DNA from: Korobacter sp036501185
GTDB lineage: Bacteria; Acidobacteriota; Terriglobia; Terriglobales; Acidobacteriaceae
Assembly: GCA_036501185.1 (NCBI GenBank)
Contig: DASYAU010000013.1
Location: forward strand, 4,421 to 68,420
Direction of reading: 5' to 3'
Length of the DNA stretch: 64,000 nt
The notes beneath the pieces were generated by a model. It ran no database searches and had not been told where the DNA came from. It was given only the letters and a program-made list of their open reading frames with translations. Each line of letters starts with the position of its first letter. The first letter of the stretch is position 1. The position numbers were made by a program, and so were the translations under genes. Shown here piece by piece: positions 54,517-63,780 of the stretch.

Positions 54517-57500
54517 GCCGGCTGCTCCGCTTTCTCCCGGACGTACTCCCGCGCACGCTCTCCCCGCGGCCTGCGTCCAGGCTCGATGTCGCATATCAGT
54601 GCCTTGGTCTCCATGATCCGCACGTTCGGCTCCTCGCTGATCGCCAGCAGGTCATTGGCGACGTCGCCCTTGACCAGGCCGTTATAACCCCAGTGATAGG
54701 GAAGCCCAATCTGGTGAACCGTTCGCCCTTCCACCCACAGAGGCCGCATCCGTCGTGTCACCAGCACCCGTGCCTCAATCACCGCGCGCGGCGTAGTAAT
54801 CGTTGCGTATTTTCCGTGTTCCAACGCCCGCTCCGCTGCCAGCTCTGGCGATACCTCGCAGAACAGCTCTGGCTGCAACTCCGCCAGGTGCGGCAGAGTA
54901 CGCGACATTCCGCCCGCCGTATGGTGCTCGGTGAGGCGATAGGTCGTCAGCGCGAACGGATAGCGATCGTCCCCGAACTTGGCGTACGGATTGTCTGGAC
55001 GTAGTTTCTTATCCGCCGGTGGATTGGAGTCGTGCTCATACGGGTACAACGGGTTGCGGAACTGCGACTCCAGCGGCTCATAGTGCGTCGGCAGCGGCCC
55101 GTCTTTCAGACCGCTCGGCACCCATATCCACCCCATTCCATCCGGATGCAGCATGAACGGCTTGTCCCCGGCGATCCCGTCGATGCCCTTCGCCCCGGGC
55201 GGCGGTCGATATCCGGGCGCCTTCTTCTTATCGAAGTCCGGCTGATCGACTCCGGTCCACTCCTGTTTTTCCTCGTCCCACCAGACGAGCTTTTTGCGCT
55301 CGCTCCACGGCTTGCCATCCGGACGCGCCGAAGCACGGTTGTAGAGAATGCGAATGTCGCTCGGCCACGAAAAGCCCCAGCCGTGTCCGAGATAGTCGGT
55401 CGGCGCGCGCGAATTCGCCTGGTTCGTCATCGGATCGGGATGCACGCCCGCATAGATCCAGCATCCGCTCGCCGTGCTGCCATCATCCTTCAGCTCTTGA
55501 TACCGCGTAATGTGCTTGCCGGATCCGAGATCCCGACCATTGATTTCCTGGAGCACCTGCGCAGCACTCGGCTCATTCAGCGCGCCTTGCGTGTAGTAGT
55601 CCCACGTCAGCTTATTCAGTGCTTCGTACTTCTTGCCGCTCATCCCCGCAGCCTTTGCCTTCAACCGGCGTCCAAGGTGATACATGAACCACAGCTCGCT
55701 GCGAATATCGCCCGCCGGTTCAACCGCCTGCTCGCGGTATTGCACCAGCCGTTGCGTGTTCGTGAAGCAGCCCGCTTTCTCGGCTGTTCCGGCAGCAGGG
55801 AAGAGGAAAATTTCCGTGCCGATCTCCTTGGTCTTCAGCTTGCCTGACTCGATTTCCGGTCCGCTCTTCCACCACGTGGCACTCTCGATCTCGCGCATGT
55901 CACGCACCACGAGCCATTTCAGCTTCGACATCGCTGTGCGTTGCAGAACCGAATTGGATGCGCCTACGGCGGGGTTTTGCCCCATGATGAACAGCCCTTC
56001 GACTTTGCCGTCCTGCATGTCGAGCCAAAAGCCAAAGTGTGAGTGGTCGCCCGTCACGCGGGGCAGCAGGTCGAAGCACCAGTCGTTCTCCTTCGTCGCG
56101 TGCTCGCCATACCAGGATTTCAGCAGACTCACCGCGAACTTCGGGAAGCTGTGCCAGATGCCATTATCCGAAGTGTGTTTCTTCGTGTAGCTCTTGAAGT
56201 CGTTCGCATCCTCCTCGAAGAACGGCATCGGCAAATAGCCCGGAAGGATGTCGTAGAGAGTTGGAATATCCGTCGAACCTTGAATGGATGCATGTCCTCG
56301 CAACGCGAGGATCCCACCTCCGGGACGCCCAATATTTCCCAGCAGCATCTGCAGAATCGCCGCAGTACGAATGATCTGGACGCCCTTCGAGTGTTGCGTG
56401 AACCCGACCGCGTAACAGATCGCCGCTGTCTTCTCAGGTCCCGACGCATTGCAGAACGTCTCGGCGACTTTCAGGAACTGCTCGCGCGGCACGCCGCAAT
56501 GCTCCTCAATGAACTCCGGCGTGTAGCGCGCGAAATGCCGCTTCAACACCTGGTAAACGCAGCGCGGATGTTGCAGCGTTTCATCGCTCTGGTGTTTCGG
56601 CGTCGTAGTGGCTTCTCCGCCGCGGTCCTTGCCATGGCCGCCGCCCGCGTCGTGATGTCCGGGATCACTGCCACCGCCAGAGTCCTTCTTCGGCGATCCC
56701 GCGTAGGCCCAAGTGTCAGGCTTGTACTTCTTCGCTTCCTCGTCCCAGCCCGACCACACCCCGCCGTTCTCTTCCGGGTCTTTCATGTCCTCACGCAGTA
56801 TCACCGGCGCATTGGTGTAGTGCACCACGTAATCGCGGAAGATCTTGTCGTGCGTAATTGCATAATTGATCATTCCGCCGAGAAACAGGATGTCGGCCCC
56901 GGCGCGGAACGGCACCCAGATATCCGCCATGGCAGACGTCCGTGTAAACCGCGGGTCAACGTGAATGATTTTGCCGCCCCGCTCCCGCGACTCCATCACC
57001 CACTGGAAGCCGACCGGATGGTTCTCCGCCATATTCGATCCCATGATGAGGATCGCATCCGCATTCGCTAAGTCCTGCTGTGCCGTCGTGGCTCCGCCGC
57101 GTCCAAACGATGTCCCCAGACCGGGGACGGTGGAGCTGTGTCATATCCGGGCTTGGTTGCTTACGCAAACCATGCCCAGACCTCCTGCAAATAATTTTTT
57201 GATCAGGTAATTCTCTTCGTTATCGAGGGTCGCGCCGCCAAGGTGAGCGATCGCCTTGGTCTGCATCACCCACTCGTCATCCTGTTTTTCGACGAACGTG
57301 CGTTCGCGCGACTCCCACACCCGGTCGGCCACCATGTCCATCGCGGTTTCCAGGTCCAGGTCCTCCCAGTCGGTCGCGTAGGGCCGGCGATAACGTACCT
57401 TCATCAGTCGCGAGTCGACGGTGTGTAGCTGATAGGTGGCAGCGCCCTTTGGGCAGAGTCGGCCTCGGGAGATCGGAGAATCCGGATCGCCCTCAATACT

Positions 57501-57707
57501 TATCAATTCGTTATGCTTGTGGAATACGAGCTGCCCACACCCCACGCCGCAATAAGGACAGATCGACCGCGTGACCTCCGCATCGAGGTTTCGCGGCTCC
57601 AGCTTGCGGGTCTTTTCACTGAAGGCGGTTTCACCCGTAGCCCGCCAATCACCGTTTTGAATTTGTCGAACAACCGGCCAGCGAGAGAGAAGATCTTTTA
57701 GCAACAC
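54513..57707 (-). CDS. Formate dehydrogenase catalytic subunit, selenoprotein (in-frame TGA)
   Basis: A 1064-residue molybdopterin/[4Fe-4S] oxidoreductase if the TGA at 57141-57143 is read as selenocysteine (residue 189). N-terminal cluster ligands C-P-Y-C-G-V-G-C-G and C-P-K-G are on the 5' side. Reading goes N-Q-A-R-I-U-H-S-S-T-V-P-G-L-G and on through M-G-S-N-M-A-E-N-H-P-V-G-F-Q-W, exactly the FdnG/FdhF context (A-R-x-U-H). The frame is uninterrupted on both sides of the TGA and a SECIS-like hairpin follows it. A Gly/His/Asp-rich insert lies at about 338-375. No twin-arginine signal is seen, so the site may face the cytoplasm. It oxidises formate to CO2 and feeds the four-cluster and NrfD-type subunits. 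GTG 57707 is the likeliest start. Confidence 0.93.
57112..57143 (-). promoter_or_regulatory. Selenocysteine TGA and bacterial SECIS-like hairpin
   Basis: On the minus strand the TGA (57143-57141) is followed after 12 nt by GTCCCC-GGTCT-GGGGAC (57128-57112): a perfect 6-bp stem with a GGTCT loop. The E. coli fdhF SECIS has the same GGUCU in its apical loop, the SelB contact. Bases remain coding. Confidence 0.88.
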
Positions 57708-57793
57708 TTCACCCCCAAACGGGTAAGAGGAAGATCGGCCGCTCCCGGTTGCCCGCGAGCGGCGCAGACCATTTCCGCGCAGTCGCGGCGTGG

Positions 57794-57799
57794 TAAATT
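57794..57799 (+). promoter_or_regulatory. -10-like box for the FkbM gene
   Basis: TAAATT ends 7 nt before the ATG at 57807, which would give a leaderless or nearly leaderless transcript. No ribosome-binding sequence separate from GCCGGA. Confidence 0.4.
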
Positions 57800-57806
57800 A
57801 GCCGGA

Positions 57807-58736
57807 ATGTCTCTGCAATCCATCAAGAATTACCTTGTGCGCCGCGGCCCGGACGATCCGCTGGTGCATAGCGCGCTTAAAGTGAAAGCCCGTGTCTCGG
57901 GTTTCAAGGTGCGCTTTTTCGACGACCGCATCGCGATAGAACGCGGGCGCCGCCGGATCATTCTGCACAAAGCTGAGTACGTCCAGGTGCCGATCACGAT
58001 GGAATGCTTCCACCAATTTTTCGACAGCGTGTGTGGGGTGGAAAAGAATGGCGTTACAGAGCTCGATTTTTCCCAACCCGGAGTGCATCGCTATCGTCGC
58101 AGCGACGTGGCACTTCACTTTCCATCGATTCCGGAAGAGGATTCCATGGATGCCTATAGCCACTGGTACCGTCCGCAGCCAGGCGATGTAGTTTGGGACG
58201 CTGGCGCCCACGCAGGCGCAACCTCGTATTTTTTGTCCCAATGGGTCGGTCTGACGGGACGGGTATATGCCTTCGAGCCCGACGAAAAGAATTACGAGTT
58301 CCTGCTGAAAAACATCGAGCTGCACAAGCTCGCGAACGTGGTCCCAGTCAAGAAAGCACTCGCTGGGAAGTCGGGAACCATGGACTTCATTATGGATGGA
58401 ACGATGTCAGCCGGCCTTTCGGATTACCTGCGATACGTCGACGAAACCACCGTGAAGACCGTGCCAACCGTCAGTTTCGTCGATGCCTGCGATGAGTTCG
58501 GCTGCGTTCCTAAGTACGTGAAGATGGACATCGAAGGAGCCGAGGTTGCAGTTGTCGAGAGTGCTGCTGACTTCCTGCGCGCGCACCCAGTGCACTTCGC
58601 CATTGAGAGTTACCACTGGAATGGTGACAAACTCACGCGCGATCTGCTGGACCCATTTTTTCCCACGATTGGATATGCAGTTGAATCATCAGATCGATTC
58701 GGGCAGATGTTTACCTGGGCAAAGCCGCCCGCGTGA
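57807..58736 (+). CDS. FkbM-family methyltransferase
   Basis: A 309-residue SAM-dependent methyltransferase. Motif I is V-W-D-A-G-A-H-A-G-A-T-S, followed by the acidic strand Y-A-F-E-P-D and the FkbM signature V-K-M-D-I-E-G-A-E. Substrates of FkbM proteins are hydroxyl groups of sugars or secondary metabolites. N-terminal 115 residues precede the SAM domain. Divergent from the formate dehydrogenase operon. Confidence 0.88.
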   Translation: MSLQSIKNYLVRRGPDDPLVHSALKVKARVSGFKVRFFDDRIAIERGRRRIILHKAEYVQVPITMECFHQFFDSVCGVEKNGVTELDFSQPGVHRYRRSDVALHFPSIPEEDSMDAYSHWYRPQPGDVVWDAGAHAGATSYFLSQWVGLTGRVYAFEPDEKNYEFLLKNIELHKLANVVPVKKALAGKSGTMDFIMDGTMSAGLSDYLRYVDETTVKTVPTVSFVDACDEFGCVPKYVKMDIEGAEVAVVESAADFLRAHPVHFAIESYHWNGDKLTRDLLDPFFPTIGYAVESSDRFGQMFTWAKPPA

Positions 58737-58796
58737 TCATCGGGTCGACCCACGGCGCCGGCCTAAACTTCATGCGCGGCCGTAGCGAGCTCGTGC

Positions 58797-59561
58797 TTAC
58801 GTCTTCCTCGCCCTTAACAGCGGCTGGTGAAATCCTGTTTGCTCCGCTCCGAAAATCTGCACCTCCGCGAATCCACTTTCGCGCAGTAAGTTCGCCAGTT
58901 CGCATTTGAGGATCGCGCAATAATTTCCTGTGAAGTGCATCACTTGCCAGTGACGGGCGACTTCGTTGGTGACATAAACATGCGCCGTGTAGCGACGCTC
59001 GTCATGCCAGTCCCAAACTTCGTGGAAGATGCGCCGGCCGCTTCCATTGCCGGAGAAGTGCGGCGGCATGACTGCCGGATGGGTTTCAAGTACTGGGTCA
59101 TAGTCGCGGATTCCAGTCAGCAGCACTCCGCCCGGCCGCAATCGGCTGAGGATAGCCGTTGCTGCAGCGCGCATGTCGAACTCAGTGCCCAGGTGAGGGA
59201 ATGCGTTGTCGAGTGCGATCGCCGCGCCATAGAAGTTCTCATGGGCATGTTCGAGCCGCCGCAGGTCATCCACGCGGAATGGAATTGCCAGTCCGCGCCG
59301 CTCTGCATCGCATTTCGCGTGTGTGATCGAAGTTTCCGAACCATCGGAACCTTCAACGGTGTAACCCATGTCCGCGAGCCCGATCGCTTGAGTTCCCATG
59401 CCCGCGGCACAGTCGAGCAGTGTCCCGCAGGGAGCGGGATCGGGGAGAAGTTCTCGCAATATGGAGTCGCCGTGGCGCATTCGGGACAATCCGGCAACAG
59501 ACTCTGGGAAACCCCCATCGTTCCACGAAGATGCCACGTATGCGAGAGTACGGCCAGCCAC
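58797..59561 (-). CDS. Class I SAM-dependent methyltransferase
   Basis: A 254-residue enzyme. Motif I reads L-L-D-C-A-A-G-M-G-T-Q-A; acidic residue in V-E-G-S-D-G-S-E; G-G-V-L-L-T-G-I-R-D-Y after the last strand. Resembles glycine/sarcosine-type small-molecule methyltransferases, but the substrate is not assignable. Start (GTG 59561) is uncertain; the fold could begin a little later. Convergent with the FkbM gene, divergent from the aminotransferase. Confidence 0.8.
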   Translation of the reverse strand: MAGRTLAYVASSWNDGGFPESVAGLSRMRHGDSILRELLPDPAPCGTLLDCAAGMGTQAIGLADMGYTVEGSDGSETSITHAKCDAERRGLAIPFRVDDLRRLEHAHENFYGAAIALDNAFPHLGTEFDMRAAATAILSRLRPGGVLLTGIRDYDPVLETHPAVMPPHFSGNGSGRRIFHEVWDWHDERRYTAHVYVTNEVARHWQVMHFTGNYCAILKCELANLLRESGFAEVQIFGAEQTGFHQPLLRARKT

Positions 59562-59600
59562 TGTACTTCCGCGGCAGACGTGGGCCAGGCTGTCCGGCCG

Positions 59601-59630
59601 TTGGTTTGGTGAGTTCGCGGTGCGTATAAT
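59601..59630 (+). promoter_or_regulatory. Promoter of the aminotransferase gene
   Basis: TTGGTT (59601-59606), 18-bp spacer, TATAAT (59625-59630), ATG at 59642. The predicted leader is only about 5 nt. Confidence 0.6.
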
Positions 59631-59641
59631 CGCGCTTCCTC

Positions 59642-60811
59642 ATGATGTTCGCTCGACGCACGAACTGGAACCTCGCGACCAATCGCTACTCGGAAGCGAT
59701 CGAGGCGCACCGTCGCAGCGGTCGACCAGTGCTGGATCTCACCGCATCAAACCCCACCACGATCGGTTTGCACTACGATTCCACTCACCTGCTTGCGGCA
59801 CTCGCCAACTCCAACGCCCTAACCTACGAACCCGTTTCTAAAGGCTTATTGACCGCACGAGTAGCTGTTTCCAGCTACTACCGTGAACGCAGCGCAGAGG
59901 TCGATCCCGAACGAATCGTCCTCACCACCAGCACCAGCGAGGGCTATACGTTTGCGTTTCGATTTCTCTGCGAGCCAGGCGACGAGGTGCTTGTTCCCAC
60001 GCCAAGCTATCCGCTTTTCGAGTTCCTCGCCGACCTTCAGGACGTGAAGCTCGTCCCGTACGAGCTAGTCTATGACCACGGTTGGCAGATCGATTTCCCT
60101 TCGCTGCGGAAGAACTGCAGCCCCCATTCGCGGGCCGTTATCGTCGTTCATCCGAACAATCCTACAGGCTCGTATGTGAAGACCCACGAAGCGGCCGAAC
60201 TCAGCCGCCTCTGCGCCGAGCGCGATGTGGCGATCATTGCCGACGAAGTGTTTCTCGACTATTCGCTCGGAGAAACAGCGAAGACATTCGCGGCGAATGA
60301 TGTGTGCCTTACACTCACGCTGAGTGGACTGTCGAAGATCTCGGGATTACCACAGATGAAAGTCGCCTGGCTCGCGGTCAGCGGCCCCGAGGTCGTCCGA
60401 AATGACGCGCTTGCGCGGCTCGACGTCATTGCCGACACCTATCTCTCCATGAACGCGCCGGTTCAGCACGCCGTGCCCACGATGCTTGAAGAGCGCAGCA
60501 GCATCCAACAGCAACTCACTGCGCGTATTCGCGCGAATCTCGGCGAACTCGACCATCAGCTGGCGAGTGCGCCCGCCATTTCACGCCTCGAAATCGAGGG
60601 TGGCTGGTACGCGCTCCTCCGGGTCCCCGCTACACGTACTGATGAAGACCTCGCGATCGAACTCCTTCAGCAACTGGATGTGCTGGTGCAGCCCGGTCTT
60701 TTTTACGATTTCCATCGCGACGGCTACCTCGTAATCAGCTTGATCACACCCGACGCGACATTTCGCCATGGGGTGGAGCGTGTCCTTCGCCACATAGATG
60801 GCAATCGATAA
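59642..60811 (+). CDS. PLP-dependent aminotransferase (class I/II)
   Basis: A 389-residue fold-type I enzyme. The PLP lysine lies in L-S-G-L-S-K-I-S-G-L-P-Q-M-K; N-N-P-T-G-S and A-D-E-V-F-L-D-Y supply the other cofactor contacts, and the late R of the carboxylate-binding site is in G-Y-L-V-I-S. It resembles aspartate/alanine-type transaminases. Two ATGs in a row (59642, 59645). No ribosome-binding site can fit in the very short leader. Confidence 0.9.
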   Translation: MMFARRTNWNLATNRYSEAIEAHRRSGRPVLDLTASNPTTIGLHYDSTHLLAALANSNALTYEPVSKGLLTARVAVSSYYRERSAEVDPERIVLTTSTSEGYTFAFRFLCEPGDEVLVPTPSYPLFEFLADLQDVKLVPYELVYDHGWQIDFPSLRKNCSPHSRAVIVVHPNNPTGSYVKTHEAAELSRLCAERDVAIIADEVFLDYSLGETAKTFAANDVCLTLTLSGLSKISGLPQMKVAWLAVSGPEVVRNDALARLDVIADTYLSMNAPVQHAVPTMLEERSSIQQQLTARIRANLGELDHQLASAPAISRLEIEGGWYALLRVPATRTDEDLAIELLQQLDVLVQPGLFYDFHRDGYLVISLITPDATFRHGVERVLRHIDGNR

Positions 60812-60914
60812 CCGCTTACGCGCCGTATATTCAGAGACTTAGCAGGAAACCGGAGTACCCGCTTCGTCCCTTGTAAGGAGTTGTTCGCCTAGCTGTGATT
60901 TCCCAATCTGACGG

Positions 60915-60920
60915 TATAAT
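60915..60920 (+). promoter_or_regulatory. -10 box of the GT2 gene
   Basis: A perfect TATAAT, ending 6 nt before the GTG start at 60927, so the transcript should begin at or next to the start codon. Confidence 0.6.
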
Positions 60921-60926
60921 GCTAGC

Positions 60927-61904
60927 GTGCCTAGGTATTCGATTGTCGTACCGTTCCATAACGAAGAAGAGAACGTCACCGAGCTCTACGACCGCCTGAA
61001 GGTCGTGATGGAAGGTGTCGGCGAGACCTTCGAACTGGTGTTTGTCGACGACGGCAGCCGTGACGGCACATTCAAGCTGCTGCAACAGATTGCCGCGGTT
61101 GACAGCCGTGTGGTCGTGGTGAAACTGCGCCGCAACTTCGGACAGACTTCGGCCCTCGCCGCCGGCTTCCACAATGCGCAGGGCGATTACGTGCTCGCCA
61201 TGGACGGCGACCTCCAGCACGATCCCGACGATATTCCGCTCTTCATCGAGAAAATCAACGAGGGATTCGACGTAGTCAGCGGCTGGCGCAAGGTTCGCAT
61301 TGACAACTTTGTTATGCGGCGTTTCCCATCGCGCTGCGCCAATTGGCTCATGGCGAAATTGAGTGGCGTCGACATCCACGATTTCGGCACGACTTTCAAA
61401 GCCTATCGTCGCGACCTGCTTAACCTCGTTCCGCTGTACGGCGAAATGCACCGCTTCATTCCGGCGCTCGCATCATGGCACGGCGCAACTATCTGCGAAA
61501 TTCCGATCAAGAACATGAACCGCGAACGCGGGGTTTCACACTACGGTATCTCCCGCACGTTCCGTGTTTTCTTCGACCTGCTTACCATCCGTTTCCTGCT
61601 GAAGTACCTGTCGCGTCCGCTGCACTTCTTCGGAACCGTCGGAATGACGGGTGTCACCGCGGGCTTGGGCATCGCGCTCTGGATGATGATTTCCAAGCTC
61701 ATCCACCACAGTGACATCATGGCGCAGCACGGGCCATTGATGCTCTTCTCAGCCGTGTTAATCGTGGCGGGCGTTCAACTCGTCGCGCTAGGACTGTTGG
61801 GCGAACTCCAGGTTCGTCACTACTACGATCCGACGGAGCGCACCCCATATTCGGTGGAGCGCGTTCTGCGGTCGCAGGAAGAACAGAGCCACTTAACGGA
61901 GTAG
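60927..61904 (+). CDS. Family 2 glycosyltransferase (polyprenyl-phosphate sugar transferase type)
   Basis: A 325-residue enzyme. GT-A fold begins right at the start (S-I-V-V-P-F-H-N-E-E-E-N), with V-F-V-D-D-G-S-R-D-G-T and the metal-binding D-G-D-L-Q-H-D-P. Two C-terminal membrane helices (about 230-255 and 268-290) resemble GtrB/DPM1-like polyprenyl-phosphate glucosyl or mannosyl transferases. The GTG at 60927 is the only start upstream of the conserved fold. Confidence 0.92.
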   Translation: MPRYSIVVPFHNEEENVTELYDRLKVVMEGVGETFELVFVDDGSRDGTFKLLQQIAAVDSRVVVVKLRRNFGQTSALAAGFHNAQGDYVLAMDGDLQHDPDDIPLFIEKINEGFDVVSGWRKVRIDNFVMRRFPSRCANWLMAKLSGVDIHDFGTTFKAYRRDLLNLVPLYGEMHRFIPALASWHGATICEIPIKNMNRERGVSHYGISRTFRVFFDLLTIRFLLKYLSRPLHFFGTVGMTGVTAGLGIALWMMISKLIHHSDIMAQHGPLMLFSAVLIVAGVQLVALGLLGELQVRHYYDPTERTPYSVERVLRSQEEQSHLTE

Positions 61905-61922
61905 ATTTCGAAATCTCAGTAG

Positions 61923-61948
61923 AGCCTCCGCGAGGAGGCTTTTGTTTT
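61923..61948 (+). terminator. Rho-independent terminator of the GT2 gene
   Basis: AGCCTCC-gcga-GGAGGCT followed by TTTGTTTT, 18 bp after the stop and just before the glutaredoxin-like gene, which would therefore depend on readthrough or an internal promoter. Confidence 0.9.
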
Positions 61949-61954
61949 CTGCGT

Positions 61955-62251
61955 ATGACAACAGAGCCCGTGCCGCAGCCGAAGATTCTCCTCTTCACCC
62001 TTCCCGAGTGCCCGCCCTGTCAATGGCTGAAGGCGTGGCTGCGCGAGCGCAATCTCGAATTCGAAGAGCATGACGTCAGCACAGACAAGGTTGCTGTGTT
62101 CACACTCCTCCGCAAGTACAAGAGCCAGTCGACTCCGACTCTCGTTGTAGGAGACCGAATTCTCATCGGCTTTGAACCAGAGAAGATTGAAGCCGCGCTC
62201 GCAGCGGAAATGAAAAAGGGCACTCCGCAGAGTGCCCCGGCAGAACACTAA
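61955..62251 (+). CDS. Glutaredoxin/thioredoxin-fold protein
   Basis: A 98-residue protein with the redox motif C19-P-P-C22, the cis-Pro loop S-T-P-T-L-V-V-G and a helical C-terminus (F-E-P-E-K-I-E-A-A-L). It looks like a NrdH/glutaredoxin-like disulfide reductase. The last dozen codons (K-K-G-T-P-Q-S-A-P-A) are a variable tail whose DNA doubles as a terminator of the opposite gene. Confidence 0.88.
   Translation: MTTEPVPQPKILLFTLPECPPCQWLKAWLRERNLEFEEHDVSTDKVAVFTLLRKYKSQSTPTLVVGDRILIGFEPEKIEAALAAEMKKGTPQSAPAEH
62213..62237 (-). terminator. Terminator of the M20 dipeptidase, inside the glutaredoxin-like coding region
   Basis: On the minus strand GGGCACTC-tgcg-GAGTGCCC is followed by TTTTTCATTT, 19 bp past the dipeptidase stop at 62256. 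The DNA overlaps the last codons of the convergent plus-strand gene. Confidence 0.85.
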
Positions 62252-62255
62252 CTCT

Positions 62256-63635
62256 TTACTTTTCGTTTCCCAAGACCTCGAAGAACCGCGCGATGGTCTC
62301 GATCCCGCGATAAAAATTCGGGATGTGGAATTTCTCGTTCGGCGCGTGCAGGTTGTCGTCTGGCAGGCCGAAGCCCATCATCACTGAGGGAATCTTCAGA
62401 TCGTTGGCAAATTGCGCCACAATCGGAATTGAGCCGCCTGAACGGATGAAGACCGTGTCCTTGCCCCAGATCTCGTGCAGCGCCTGCGTCGAGGCCTTTA
62501 CAAATTTGTTCTTCGTGCCGACGACGATCGCAGGGCCCTTGCTGTGGACTTTGATCTTCGTCTGAATGCCCTTGGGCGTCAGCTTGGCGACAAAGTCGCT
62601 GTACTTCTTCAAGATGTCGTCCGGGTTTTGATTGGGTACCAGGCGCATCGACACCTTGGCCGATGCTTTTGCCGGAATCACCGTCTTCGCTCCCGGCGCG
62701 ACAAAGCCGCCCGGCATGCCGTGTACCTCGAGCGTGGGACGCGCCCAGGTGCGGTACAGCACCGGGTATTTCTCTTCGCCCGTCAGCACATCGCTGCCGA
62801 CTTCCTTCTTGCGGTATTCCTCGACGTCGAACGGGAGCGACTTCCACGCTCTCAGCTCCGCCGCGGTCGGCTTCTTTACATCATCGTAGAAACCCGGGAT
62901 GAGGATCTTGCCGTTGTCATCCTTTAGTTTGCTGATGATCTTCGATAGTGCGAACAGTGGATTGGGAGCCGCGCCGCCATAAACTCCGGAATGGAGGTCG
63001 GTCATCGCGCCGCGAGCTTCGATCTCCGTGTAGACCAGGCCGCGCAGGCCAACGCACAAGGTTGGCAATTCGGGAGCAAACAGTTCGGTGTCGCAGACGA
63101 GAGCGAAGTCACATTTCAGCTTGTCTGGGTTTTCGTGAACGTAAGCCTCAATCGATTCGCCACCGACTTCTTCTTCGCCTTCGAAAATGACCTTTACATT
63201 GATTGGCAGCTTGCCGTCGTGGGATTTAAAGAGCGATTCGAAAGCCTTGATCTCCATCCAGAGCTGGCCTTTGTCGTCGACCGCGCCCCGAGCGTAGAGG
63301 TTCTGGTTCCGCTCCGTCGGCTCGAAGGGAGGCGTATGCCATTCATCGAGCGGCTCCACCGGTTGGACGTCGAAATGCGCATAGCAGAGCGCGATCGGCT
63401 TGCCCGCGGCATGAAGCCAATCGGCGTACACCAGCGGGTGTCCTTGGGTCGGGATCACCTCCACGTTCTCGAAACCGATTCGCTTCAACTCATCGGCGAC
63501 GAACTGCGCGGCCTTGCGAACGTCTTCCTTGTGTTCCTCGGCCGTACTGACGCTGGGAATCCTCAAAAATTGCTTTAACTCTTCAAGAAACCGTTGCTGG
63601 TTCTCACGTGCGTATCCAACGGCTGCTGACGACAT
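62256..63635 (-). CDS. M20-family dipeptidase
   Basis: A 459-residue di-zinc peptidase. Metal ligands are visible: H in Y-A-H-F-D-V-Q-P, G-A-V-D-D-K-G bridging Asp, E-G-E-E-E-V-G, D in V-C-D-T-E and the late His in L-H-A-P-N-E. A lid/dimerisation domain is inserted (about 200-370). It resembles CNDP/PepV-type dipeptidases, acting on dipeptides in the cytoplasm. ATG 63635 has AAGGAG upstream. 63636-63780 has no other gene. Confidence 0.93.
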   Translation of the reverse strand: MSSAAVGYARENQQRFLEELKQFLRIPSVSTAEEHKEDVRKAAQFVADELKRIGFENVEVIPTQGHPLVYADWLHAAGKPIALCYAHFDVQPVEPLDEWHTPPFEPTERNQNLYARGAVDDKGQLWMEIKAFESLFKSHDGKLPINVKVIFEGEEEVGGESIEAYVHENPDKLKCDFALVCDTELFAPELPTLCVGLRGLVYTEIEARGAMTDLHSGVYGGAAPNPLFALSKIISKLKDDNGKILIPGFYDDVKKPTAAELRAWKSLPFDVEEYRKKEVGSDVLTGEEKYPVLYRTWARPTLEVHGMPGGFVAPGAKTVIPAKASAKVSMRLVPNQNPDDILKKYSDFVAKLTPKGIQTKIKVHSKGPAIVVGTKNKFVKASTQALHEIWGKDTVFIRSGGSIPIVAQFANDLKIPSVMMGFGLPDDNLHAPNEKFHIPNFYRGIETIARFFEVLGNEK

Positions 63636-63780
63636 GCGGGGACACTCCTTTTATAAGTACGGACTGCAGTCCTAAACCCAAACTCGTAAGTATACAGGGA
63701 GGGAACTGCGGAAAATCCGCCGCAGAAGGGAATTGAATGCCGGGATTTCGAAGATGGAACGCCCTCTCCATCCCGGAACT

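Noticed and set aside
57141..57143. TGA as a true stop, giving a short N-terminal protein and a separate 843-residue enzyme
   Set aside because: The frame continues without gap, the residue context is that of selenocysteine in formate dehydrogenases, and a SECIS-like hairpin follows.
57708..57806. tRNA-Sec (selC) near the formate dehydrogenase
   Set aside because: The divergent gap is only 99 bp and shows no cloverleaf-like pairing or TTCGAATC-type arm; selC must lie elsewhere.
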